A stretch of DNA of 64,000 bases from an uncultured Bacteroides sp. (GTDB taxonomy: Bacteria > Bacteroidota > Bacteroidia > Bacteroidales > Bacteroidaceae): the NCBI GenBank assembly GCA_900544075.1, contig UQTJ01000004.1, positions 1 to 64,000 of the forward strand, in the 5' to 3' direction. Each line of letters begins with the position of its first letter. Positions within the stretch are counted from its first letter, which is position 1. Position numbers and translations under genes: made by a program. The notes beneath the pieces are model-generated. The model made no database searches. It saw only the letters and a program-made list of their open reading frames with translations, and had not been told where the DNA came from. Shown here one piece after another: positions 25,515 through 34,195 of this stretch.

Positions 25515-28500
25515 ATGAAAAGTAAAATCTTAAATTCTAATGGCAAGTTCCTGCTATTGTGTTTGGTAGGAATGCTTATGACTGTACAAGGCTTTGCACA
25601 AAGCATAACAGTCAATGGAGTAGTGAAAGACAAAACAGGTGAACCAGTTATTGGTGCAAATGTAGTTGTAAAAGGTACCACTAATGGTACGATTACTGAT
25701 TTTGATGGAGTTTTTACCCTTCAAGCAAACAAAGGAGATGTTATTGTAATCTCATTTATTGGGTATCAGCCACAAGAACTTCAGGCTGCAGAACAAATTA
25801 ATGTAATTCTACAGGATGACACGCAGTTGCTTGAGGATGTAGTAGTTATTGGCTATGGAACTGTTAAGAAAAGTGATCTTAGTGGCTCTGTTGTAGCTAT
25901 AAAAGCTGAAGAAATGAATAAGGGTGCAGTGACTTCACCGCAAGAACTTATGATGGGTAAAGTTCCTGGGCTTTCTATAAGTCAAGGTGATGGGGGGCCT
26001 GGTTCAGGCTCTACAATCCGTATTCGTAGTGGAGCATCGCTTAATGCAAGTAATGATCCATTGATTGTGATAGATGGAATACCTGTATCTAATGATGCTG
26101 CTCCAGGTACATCAAATGCATTGGGAACAATAAATCCTAATGATATTGAGACATTTACAGTCCTTAAAGATGCTTCAGCTACAGCTATTTATGGTTCTCG
26201 TGCATCTAATGGTGTAATCATAATAACTACAAAAAAAGGGACTCAGGATAAAATAAAAGTTTCTTATAATAGTACTTATGCTTATAAAGATCCATATCAA
26301 CGGTTTGAAACAATGAGTGCTAAAGAGTTTCGTAATGCTGTGACAACACAATACTTGGAAGGAACAGCGTTGGGAGATGCTGCTAGAGAAATTATTAATC
26401 TTTATCCTAATCAATCAACTGATTGGCAAGACGCTATATTTCAAGGTGGTATGAGTACCGATCAAAATATAGCAGTTTCAGGTAAGGTGGGTTTTCTACC
26501 GTTTAGAGTATCATTTGGATATAACAAGGAACGAGGAACGCTTAAAACTTCTGATTATGAAAGGTATACTGCCTCTTTGAATTTGAGTCCCAAGTTCTTT
26601 GATAATCATCTTAGCGTTGATATAAATGTTAAAGGAACAATAAATAATAATCGTTTTGCAGATTCAGGTGCAGTCGGTTCTGCTGCATTTTATGATCCGA
26701 CAAAACCTGTTTACGGAATAGATCCGGTGGATCCTGCGACTTATAGTAAAGTTTATAATTATAATGGTTATTGGAACTGGAGTAACGGTGAAAATAATCC
26801 TAATACTTTGTCTGCGGTAAATCCTTTGTCATTATTATATGACAGAGATAATTCAGGTACTACAAAACGTAGCTTGGGTAATATTCAGTTAGATTATAAG
26901 ATTCATGGCTTTGAGGATTTAAGGGTTAATTTAAATTTGGGATATGACGTAGCTAAAACTACAGGTCATGATTATGCAAATCCTGGATCTTATCAGTCAG
27001 CTAGAGATACAGACTTTAAAAATATAGGTCAAGGTAAAGACTGGAATAATATTCGTAGAAATCTCCTCCTGGATTTCTATATGAATTATGACAAAAATAT
27101 AGAGTCGATTCAAAGTAATATTAATGTCATGGCTGGTTATTCTTGGCAGCATTTTTATTATAAGGATCATAATTTATTCAAGTCTAATGTAATGGATAAT
27201 AATGGAGAGAAAGATGGTTGGACTTATAATGAAACAGAGGGTAAATATATAAAGAATAATAGTTATCCTTCTCCGTGGGAAAATTATCTAGTTTCGTTTT
27301 TCGGACGTCTGAATTATAGTTTAATGGATCGCTATTTATTGACTGCAACATTGCGTAATGATGGTTCCTCCAGATTTAATAAAAATAATCGTTGGGGATT
27401 GTTCCCATCTGCAGCTTTAGCATGGAGTATAATTAATGAACCATTTATGGAGAAAGCCAGAGACTTTATGTCCAATCTTAAATTGAGAATAGGATATGGA
27501 GTAACAGGACAGCAGGAAATAGGTGATTACCAATATATTGTAAAGTATGTATTGAGTACTAATCCGAATACAATGTATTTGAATAATTATCTTCTTAAAC
27601 CTGATGGTTATAGTCCAAATTTGAAGTGGGAAGAAACTACTACCTATAATGTGGGTATTGATTATGGTTTCTTGAATAATCGAATAAATGGAAGTATTGA
27701 GTATTATCAGAAACATACAAAAGACCTTCTTAATAAAGTAAATGTTCCAGCAGGTAGTAACTATATAAATGAGATTATTGCAAATGTAGGATCTATGAAA
27801 AATGAAGGTGTAGAATTTAATATCAATGCTACTGCTATTCAGACAAAAGATTTTGCTTGGGAGCTTGGATATAATATTACTTGGAATACAAGCAAAATAA
27901 CGAAACTTACTGCAGTATTCAATCCTGCTTATGAGGGTATTGAGGCAGGATCTGCTTCATATGGTAGTGGAACAGTTCTTCAAAGACATCAAGTAGGATA
28001 TGCTCCATATACATTTTGGCTTTTCCAACAAGTGTATGATGAAGATGGAAAACCTGTACAGAATGCATTGGTAGATAGAAATAATGATGGTAAGATAGGT
28101 CCAGAAGATCGTTATTTTACAAATAAAAGTCCAATGGCTGATTTTTATATGGGGTTAAGTTCTCAATTTACGTATAAGAATTGGGACTTGGGATTTAATA
28201 TGCGTGCAAGTATTGGAAATTATGTATATAATGCAAAGGCTGCTGATTTGGGCTCTTTGAATTCTTTCACAAATCAAGGTTCAATTTCCAATTATTATAG
28301 ACCTGCAATAGAACAAACTGGTTTTACTTTAACTAGTTCTGCAGAACAAAAAGCCAGTGATTTGTTCTTGGAGAATGCTTCATATTTAAAGATGGATAAT
28401 ATTACTCTAGGATATACATTCAAGAAATTCTTTACAGACAAGATTTCAGGAAGAATTAGTGCTTCTGTTCAGAATGTATTTACAATAACAAAATATTCTG

Positions 28501-28586
28501 GAATGGATCCGGAATGTAGTTCTATTGACGAGAACATTTGGCCACGCCCTAGAACATTTACATTAGGTCTAAACTTAAACTTCTAA
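25515..28586 (+). CDS. susC: SusC-type TonB-dependent starch oligosaccharide porin
   Basis: 1023 residues. Signal peptide ends GFAQS. Residues about 30-105 form the N-terminal extension domain (VKDKTGEPVIGANVVVKGTT, FDGVFTLQA), then the TonB box/plug region (DVVVIGYGTVKKSDLSGSV, IRIRSGASLNASNDPLIVID, VLKDASATAIYGSRASNGVI), then a 22-strand barrel ending RPRTFTLGLNLNF. It pairs with SusD to import starch fragments through the outer membrane. 11 bp separate it from susD. The coding sequence is clearly more AT-rich than susA and susB. The 187 bp before it hold no clear TAnnTTTG box. Confidence 0.95.
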   Translation: MKSKILNSNGKFLLLCLVGMLMTVQGFAQSITVNGVVKDKTGEPVIGANVVVKGTTNGTITDFDGVFTLQANKGDVIVISFIGYQPQELQAAEQINVILQDDTQLLEDVVVIGYGTVKKSDLSGSVVAIKAEEMNKGAVTSPQELMMGKVPGLSISQGDGGPGSGSTIRIRSGASLNASNDPLIVIDGIPVSNDAAPGTSNALGTINPNDIETFTVLKDASATAIYGSRASNGVIIITTKKGTQDKIKVSYNSTYAYKDPYQRFETMSAKEFRNAVTTQYLEGTALGDAAREIINLYPNQSTDWQDAIFQGGMSTDQNIAVSGKVGFLPFRVSFGYNKERGTLKTSDYERYTASLNLSPKFFDNHLSVDINVKGTINNNRFADSGAVGSAAFYDPTKPVYGIDPVDPATYSKVYNYNGYWNWSNGENNPNTLSAVNPLSLLYDRDNSGTTKRSLGNIQLDYKIHGFEDLRVNLNLGYDVAKTTGHDYANPGSYQSARDTDFKNIGQGKDWNNIRRNLLLDFYMNYDKNIESIQSNINVMAGYSWQHFYYKDHNLFKSNVMDNNGEKDGWTYNETEGKYIKNNSYPSPWENYLVSFFGRLNYSLMDRYLLTATLRNDGSSRFNKNNRWGLFPSAALAWSIINEPFMEKARDFMSNLKLRIGYGVTGQQEIGDYQYIVKYVLSTNPNTMYLNNYLLKPDGYSPNLKWEETTTYNVGIDYGFLNNRINGSIEYYQKHTKDLLNKVNVPAGSNYINEIIANVGSMKNEGVEFNINATAIQTKDFAWELGYNITWNTSKITKLTAVFNPAYEGIEAGSASYGSGTVLQRHQVGYAPYTFWLFQQVYDEDGKPVQNALVDRNNDGKIGPEDRYFTNKSPMADFYMGLSSQFTYKNWDLGFNMRASIGNYVYNAKAADLGSLNSFTNQGSISNYYRPAIEQTGFTLTSSAEQKASDLFLENASYLKMDNITLGYTFKKFFTDKISGRISASVQNVFTITKYSGMDPECSSIDENIWPRPRTFTLGLNLNF

Positions 28587-28597
28587 AAAATTGGATT

Positions 28598-30244
28598 ATG
28601 AAAACGAAATATTTAAAATATTCAATATTAGCTTCTGCACTAACAGTTTTTAGTGGATGTATTGGTGACCTTGATGTCATGCCATTAAATGAAAATGTTA
28701 TAACTGCCGATAAGGCATATTCTACACCAGAAAGCTATACCCAAGCTTTATGTAAACTGTATTCTGTTTGGGCTTTGTCTGGACAAGATGATCCAGGAGC
28801 GTCGGATTTAAGTGGAATGAGAGCCGGAGAGACTGTATTATTGCGTTGTTGGTGGACAATGCAAGAGTGTTCAACCGATGAAACCAATTGTGCATGGGGA
28901 GATAAATGGGTTTCTGAAGTAAATAAGTTAATTTGGAATACTGCCTCGGTTGAACCGCTGGAAGGTTTGTATCATAGGTCTATGTATATTGTAAGTGCTG
29001 CGAATGACTTTCTAAAAAATATAGATAATGCTCCTGAAGAGGTCAATAAAAAAGAATATAAGGCAGAAGCACGTTTCTGTAGGGCGTTGGCATATTATAT
29101 ATTGATGGATGCTTTTGGTAATCCACCTTTTGTTACAGAGACAAATATGCCGGAGAAACCTGAGCAGATAAAAAGAGTGGATCTTTTTAATTGGCTTGAA
29201 ACGGAATTGAACGATCTGAAAAAAGATTTGCCTGTTAAATATAAAGTATATGGACGTGCAGATCAAGCTACAGTTGACGCATTGTTGGCAAGAATGTATC
29301 TAAATGCAGAAGTATATACAGGTAAAGCAAGATATTCTGACTGTATAACAGCATGTAATAATGTGATTTCTGCAGGATATGAGTTAGCTCCAAAATATTC
29401 AGAATTATTTATGGCTGATAATGGGGAAAACCCGAATACATTGAAGGAAATTATATTCCCTATTGTTAATGATGGTAATTCAACACAGTCATATGGTATT
29501 GGTGCTATTATTTTAGGCTCTAGAAGTGGAAAAGAAGGAAATGTTGAGAATTATGGTTGTAATGGTGGATGGGATGGATTCCGCTCTACAGGTAACCTTA
29601 TTAGAGCTTTTGATTTTCAGTCTGCAGATGAAGCAAACTGGACTCCTGAAAATATTGTAGACTGTCGTGGAATATTTTATAATAAGGATAGAAGTTTGGA
29701 TATTACTACAACTTCTATAGGAACATTTACTACAGAAGGTTGGGGGGTACATAAATTTACAAATTTAAATAGTGATGGTACTCCAGGGAAAAATGGAACT
29801 TTCCCTGATACTGATTTCCCTTTATTCCGATTGGGAGAAATTTATCTTATGTATGCTGAAGCTGTTGTCAGGGGTGGAGAAGGAGGAGATATAAATCTTG
29901 CTGTTGATTATGTCAATAAGTTAAGAATGAGAGGATATAATAATGATGAATCCCAAAAAATAGATGCTAATTGGTTGAAGGCTTCTGCTACAATAAATAA
30001 AGTAAGCACTACAACTATAGAATTTGGTAATATTCTAAACGAAAGGTGTCGTGAATTATATTGGGAAGCTTTAAGAAGAACAGATTTGATAAGATTTGGT
30101 TTGTTTACGTCAGATAAATACACATGGGCTGAAAAGGGGGGAGTTATCCAGGGTACAGGTGTTACTGATAAATACAATCTTTTCCCTATACCGGAAACCG
30201 ATAGAAGCGTAAATGATAATTTACTTCAAAATGAAGGATATTAA
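28598..30244 (+). CDS. susD: SusD-type starch-binding surface lipoprotein
   Basis: 548 residues, lipoprotein signal (ALTVFSGCIGDLDV, Cys near 21). The RagB/SusD pattern is clear: ADKAYSTPESYTQALCKLY, RSMYIVSAANDFL, YKAEARFCRALAYYILMDAF, VDALLARMYLNAEVYTG, FRLGEIYLMYAEAVVRGG, and the C-terminal ERCRELYWEALRRTDLIRFG. It sits on the outer face over SusC and binds starch helices. Specificity for starch is inferred from its place among susA/B/E and two GH13 genes. AT-rich like susC. 20 bp before susE. Confidence 0.95.
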   Translation: MKTKYLKYSILASALTVFSGCIGDLDVMPLNENVITADKAYSTPESYTQALCKLYSVWALSGQDDPGASDLSGMRAGETVLLRCWWTMQECSTDETNCAWGDKWVSEVNKLIWNTASVEPLEGLYHRSMYIVSAANDFLKNIDNAPEEVNKKEYKAEARFCRALAYYILMDAFGNPPFVTETNMPEKPEQIKRVDLFNWLETELNDLKKDLPVKYKVYGRADQATVDALLARMYLNAEVYTGKARYSDCITACNNVISAGYELAPKYSELFMADNGENPNTLKEIIFPIVNDGNSTQSYGIGAIILGSRSGKEGNVENYGCNGGWDGFRSTGNLIRAFDFQSADEANWTPENIVDCRGIFYNKDRSLDITTTSIGTFTTEGWGVHKFTNLNSDGTPGKNGTFPDTDFPLFRLGEIYLMYAEAVVRGGEGGDINLAVDYVNKLRMRGYNNDESQKIDANWLKASATINKVSTTTIEFGNILNERCRELYWEALRRTDLIRFGLFTSDKYTWAEKGGVIQGTGVTDKYNLFPIPETDRSVNDNLLQNEGY

Positions 30245-30264
30245 TTTTTTAAGACCTTTAAATT

Positions 30265-31410
30265 ATGAAATACTTATATAATATATTAGGAGCATTATTT
30301 GCTTCAATTCTATTTTTTTCTTGCGAAAGTGATATAGAAAAAGTGGTATTTGATAGTACAAATAGTAAGCCTGTTACTCTTTCTGAGTTTGCAAATGAAT
30401 TAGAGTTAGATATAAAGAAAGCAGATGAGACGGCTTTAGTACTAGAATGGAAAAATCCTGAAATAAAAACAAGTACTGGTCAGTCGGTATCTATTTCTAA
30501 TACAGTTCAGATAGATTTGGCTCAAAAGAATTTTTCTAAAGTAATATCATTAGGAATGTATGATAATAATACAACCTCAATTAGTATTACCCATTCAAAA
30601 CTTAATAGCCAAATACTCTCTTTATTAAATAGTTATGAATTGGAATTGAATACGGTAGATGTAGAGTTTAGGATAGTATCATCTATATCAGAGGCTTCAA
30701 AACGATTATTTTCAAATGTTATTACAACGAGAATTACCCCGTATTCCGGTGATATTGAATATCCTGAGGTTTTTGTCGTAGGTGATTATTCAGGATGGGG
30801 TGATCATTGGGACCAGGCTCAATCTTTATTTAGTTTTAAATTTGATTCACAATATGAGGGCGTTATAGGATTTGACGGTAAAGCACAAAACGGATTTAAA
30901 CTTACTGGAGAAACAAACTGGGATAATGGTAATTATGGCTTGTCAGATGGAATTACACCAGAAAATGAAGCTAATGAAATAACTTTAGTAAATGATGGTG
31001 GCTCAAAGGATATAAGATGCTATAGTAAAGAATTCTATCATTTATCTTTCAATAAAGAATCTTTGATGTTGAAGAAAAATTTAAGTTTCAGTGTCATAAG
31101 TGTTGTTGGTAATGCAGGAGACGAAGTTTATGAGTGGGCAGACCCAAATAAAAATGGAAAAGAGGTTGATATGCAATTTGATCCTGAAAAACAAAGATTC
31201 TATGCAGATGTTAAGTTGGCGGATGGAGAAATAAAATTCAGAGCTGATCATGATTGGCCTCTTAACTGGGGGCTTAATGATGAAGGCTTGTTTACTCAGG
31301 GAGGTGGTAAAAATATAACTGTCAAAGCTGGAACTTACCGTATATACCTTAATCTGAATAATCTTATAAATCCTACTTATGAATTAAATTCAGGTGATTA
31401 TAAGAAATAG
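30265..31410 (+). CDS. susE: SusE-like surface starch-binding lipoprotein
   Basis: 381 residues, close to SusE length. Lipobox at FASILFFSC (Cys near 20) followed by acidic ESDIEK, similar to the surface-export signal of Bacteroides lipoproteins. Residues about 35-155 look like the N-terminal Ig-like SusE domain (LVLEWKNPE); two starch-binding modules follow, the first beginning VFVVGDYSGWGDHW, the second VISVVGNAGDEVYEW with KFRADHDWPLNWG. Only two modules are present, so it is SusE-like rather than SusF-like (three). No separate SusF gene is present. AT-rich. Confidence 0.88.
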   Translation: MKYLYNILGALFASILFFSCESDIEKVVFDSTNSKPVTLSEFANELELDIKKADETALVLEWKNPEIKTSTGQSVSISNTVQIDLAQKNFSKVISLGMYDNNTTSISITHSKLNSQILSLLNSYELELNTVDVEFRIVSSISEASKRLFSNVITTRITPYSGDIEYPEVFVVGDYSGWGDHWDQAQSLFSFKFDSQYEGVIGFDGKAQNGFKLTGETNWDNGNYGLSDGITPENEANEITLVNDGGSKDIRCYSKEFYHLSFNKESLMLKKNLSFSVISVVGNAGDEVYEWADPNKNGKEVDMQFDPEKQRFYADVKLADGEIKFRADHDWPLNWGLNDEGLFTQGGGKNITVKAGTYRIYLNLNNLINPTYELNSGDYKK

Positions 31411-31426
31411 ATATAATTAAAATAAT

Positions 31427-31461
31427 AAAGGGTATGTTTACATTTTGTATCCATACCCTTT
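31427..31461 (+). terminator. stem-loop after susE
   Basis: aaagggtatg (31427-31436) pairs perfectly with catacccttt (31452-31461) and a T run follows directly. It would terminate or attenuate transcription after susC-D-E, lowering expression of the two downstream GH13 genes. Confidence 0.7.
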
Positions 31462-31479
31462 TAAAATATATAAGGAAAT

Positions 31480-34167
31480 ATGAAATTAAACTATATAGCA
31501 ATATTTACTATATTAAATACTATATTCACCTATAATTTCTCCGCTCAAACCGTTTCTACAGGAAAACTGACAGAATATTCTCAGTTCGAATCGAAATATG
31601 TTTCACCAAGGGACGTATGTGTATGGGTTCCGGATGGATATTCTCCTAAGAACAGATATGATGTGGTATACATGCACGACGGACAGATGCTGTTCGATGC
31701 AAAAACTACATGGAACAAACAGGAATGGAAAGTAGATGAAGTGGCGGGAAGTCTGATTGCTGAAGGAAAGATACGTAATAGTATTGTAGTGGCGGTGTCT
31801 AATATTCCAGAGACCCGTTATGGTGATTTTCTTCCGCAGAAAACTCTTGAATATTTGCCTGAGGGTACAACGGTACCAGATGACGTAAATTATAACGCTG
31901 ACAATTATCTCAGATTCCTTGTAGAAGAAGTCAAACCTTTTGTAGATAAAAACTATTCTACCAATAAGTCCAAGGATCATACTTTTGTGATAGGGTCCAG
32001 CATGGGTGGTCTTATCTCTCTTTATGCATTGTGTGAGTATCCGGATGTATTTGGTGGAGCCGGTTGCGTTTCTACACATGTACCGATGGTTTTAAGCAAG
32101 ACATTACCCAACCCACAGGCCGACGTTTGGGCTGAGGCTTTCAGAAAGTATCTTGCCGAAAAACTTCCTAAGGCAAACAGCTGTAAGATATATATGGATA
32201 GAGGCGATAAGACTTTGGACAGTTTCTATCCAGAATATCAGGATGCAATTGATAGTCTGATGAAGAGCAAGGGATGGAATACTTCTGCATGGATATCAAA
32301 ATTATTCCCAGGTGCTGCACATACAGAAACGGATTGGGCTATGCGACTGAAATATCCTTTGCAGTTTCTTTTGGGGGATGAGCGTAAGGAGTCAATATCA
32401 AGAATTGATCCGCTTTTCTGGTGGAGTGGAATGAAGAATCCGGAGTTACAGCTTATGGTTTCGGGATGTAATATTGCAGACTATTCTCTTTCTGTGGATT
32501 ATCCCGGTGTAAAGGTTAAGTCCGTTCATCCTATGGAAAGCCCCAATTATATGGTGGTATATCTGGATATTAAGGATGCAAAGCCCGGTAAGTTCACTTT
32601 GAACTTCAGTAAAGGACGCAAGAAACTGAAATATGATTATGAACTGAAGGAACGTGTTGGAACTCCAGAAGACAGAATAGGATTTGGTCCAGAGGATGTG
32701 GTATATCTGCTCATGCCTGACAGGTTCGCGAATGGTGATGAAACGAATGACCATTTGAAAATGAAATATCCTTATATAACGGACCGTAATAACCGTGGCG
32801 CTCGTCACGGAGGAGATATTGCAGGTATAATAGATAATCTTCCTTATCTGGACACTTTGGGAATAACGACTATATGGACTACACCTGTTCTGGAAAATGA
32901 TATGGGAGAAATGTCATATCACGGATATGCTGCAACAGATTATTATAAGATAGATCCACGTTTTGGCACTAATGATGATTATGTCAAACTGGCATCAGAA
33001 ATGCATAAACGAGGCATGAAACTTATAATGGATATGGTGTTCAATCATTGCGGCAGCCGTCATCCATGGGTTATTGATCCTCCTATGAGGGACTGGTTCA
33101 ATAATTATGACCGTAAGGTTTATACCAACCATAATAAAGGAGTCTATTATGATCCGTATGTTGCAGATATAGAGAAATTCGAGATGACAGACGGATGGTT
33201 TGTGGATACAATGGCCGATATGAACCAAAGAAACGGTTTTCTTGCCGATTATCTTATCCAGAATTCTATATGGTGGATAGAATATGCCAAGCTTGATGGT
33301 ATCAGACAGGACACTTATCCTTATCCTGATGTAGAGATGATGAAACGCTGGTGTGATGCTGTTATGGCTGAATATCCTAATATGAATATTGTTGGAGAGA
33401 TTCTGATAACCAATCCTGTAGGTACAGCTTTCTGGCAGAGAGGAAGTAAGCTTAATCCTATAGATACAGGCTTGAAATCTGTTATGGATTTCCATTTGCA
33501 GTCTATAGCAACTAAGGCTTTCAATGAAGAGACTTCATGGAATACAGGATTGCAGACCATATTTGAACATTTTTCGTTCGATTTCTGCTATCAGGATATC
33601 TATAATGTAATGCGTCTGTATGAAAATCATGATGTTGACCGTTTTCTTCATACCGTTCCAGAGAATCTGGGTGCATATAAGCAGGCTGTTGCTGTATTGT
33701 TGACTGTTCCTGGCATACCTCAGCTATTCTACGGACAGGAGATTCTTTCATCCGGTACGACGATGAAACATGGATTCGAAGGCATACGTCCTGACATGCC
33801 AGGTGGATGGAAGGGTGACAAAGTCAATGTCTTCAAAGGAGAAGGTCTGACAGACATGCAGAATGAAGCATATCAGTATATGAAAACTCTTCTTCAGTGG
33901 CGTAAGGGAAATGAGGTGATTTCTAAAGGTACGATGAAGCATTTCATGCCAAGAAACGGAGTTTATGTCTATGAACGCAGGTGTGGTGATAAAAGCGCTG
34001 TTGTAATATTGAATGGTATTAGCAAGGACAATGAACTTTCATTGGAACATTATAAGGAAATTTTGGGAGATAAAAAGTCTGGCCGTGATGTAATAACCGG
34101 CAGAACAATTAATATTGATAATACACTGAAACTTTCTCCTAAAGAGGTCTTAATATTGGAGTTGTAG
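31480..34167 (+). CDS. esterase-GH13 fusion: alpha/beta-hydrolase joined to a SusA-type neopullulanase
   Basis: 895 residues. Signal peptide ends TYNFSAQ, with no lipobox, so periplasmic. Residues about 25-305 are an esterase-D-type alpha/beta hydrolase: DVCVWVPDGY, VVYMHDGQMLFD, nucleophile Ser174 in IGSSMGG, His281 in PGAAHTE. At about residue 310 a second protein begins (DPLFWWSGMKNPELQLM), matching the N-terminal domain of SusA, followed by a complete GH13 barrel with Asp611 (DGIRQDTYPY), Glu640 (NIVGEIL) and Asp718 (ENHDVDR). It probably cuts maltooligosaccharides while the esterase removes acyl groups from modified starch or other esters; the esterase substrate is unknown. It takes the place SusG would occupy but is not a surface lipoprotein. 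Confidence 0.92.
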   Translation: MKLNYIAIFTILNTIFTYNFSAQTVSTGKLTEYSQFESKYVSPRDVCVWVPDGYSPKNRYDVVYMHDGQMLFDAKTTWNKQEWKVDEVAGSLIAEGKIRNSIVVAVSNIPETRYGDFLPQKTLEYLPEGTTVPDDVNYNADNYLRFLVEEVKPFVDKNYSTNKSKDHTFVIGSSMGGLISLYALCEYPDVFGGAGCVSTHVPMVLSKTLPNPQADVWAEAFRKYLAEKLPKANSCKIYMDRGDKTLDSFYPEYQDAIDSLMKSKGWNTSAWISKLFPGAAHTETDWAMRLKYPLQFLLGDERKESISRIDPLFWWSGMKNPELQLMVSGCNIADYSLSVDYPGVKVKSVHPMESPNYMVVYLDIKDAKPGKFTLNFSKGRKKLKYDYELKERVGTPEDRIGFGPEDVVYLLMPDRFANGDETNDHLKMKYPYITDRNNRGARHGGDIAGIIDNLPYLDTLGITTIWTTPVLENDMGEMSYHGYAATDYYKIDPRFGTNDDYVKLASEMHKRGMKLIMDMVFNHCGSRHPWVIDPPMRDWFNNYDRKVYTNHNKGVYYDPYVADIEKFEMTDGWFVDTMADMNQRNGFLADYLIQNSIWWIEYAKLDGIRQDTYPYPDVEMMKRWCDAVMAEYPNMNIVGEILITNPVGTAFWQRGSKLNPIDTGLKSVMDFHLQSIATKAFNEETSWNTGLQTIFEHFSFDFCYQDIYNVMRLYENHDVDRFLHTVPENLGAYKQAVAVLLTVPGIPQLFYGQEILSSGTTMKHGFEGIRPDMPGGWKGDKVNVFKGEGLTDMQNEAYQYMKTLLQWRKGNEVISKGTMKHFMPRNGVYVYERRCGDKSAVVILNGISKDNELSLEHYKEILGDKKSGRDVITGRTINIDNTLKLSPKEVLILEL

Positions 34168-34195
34168 ATTTTTAATTTATTTTGACGATTATATC

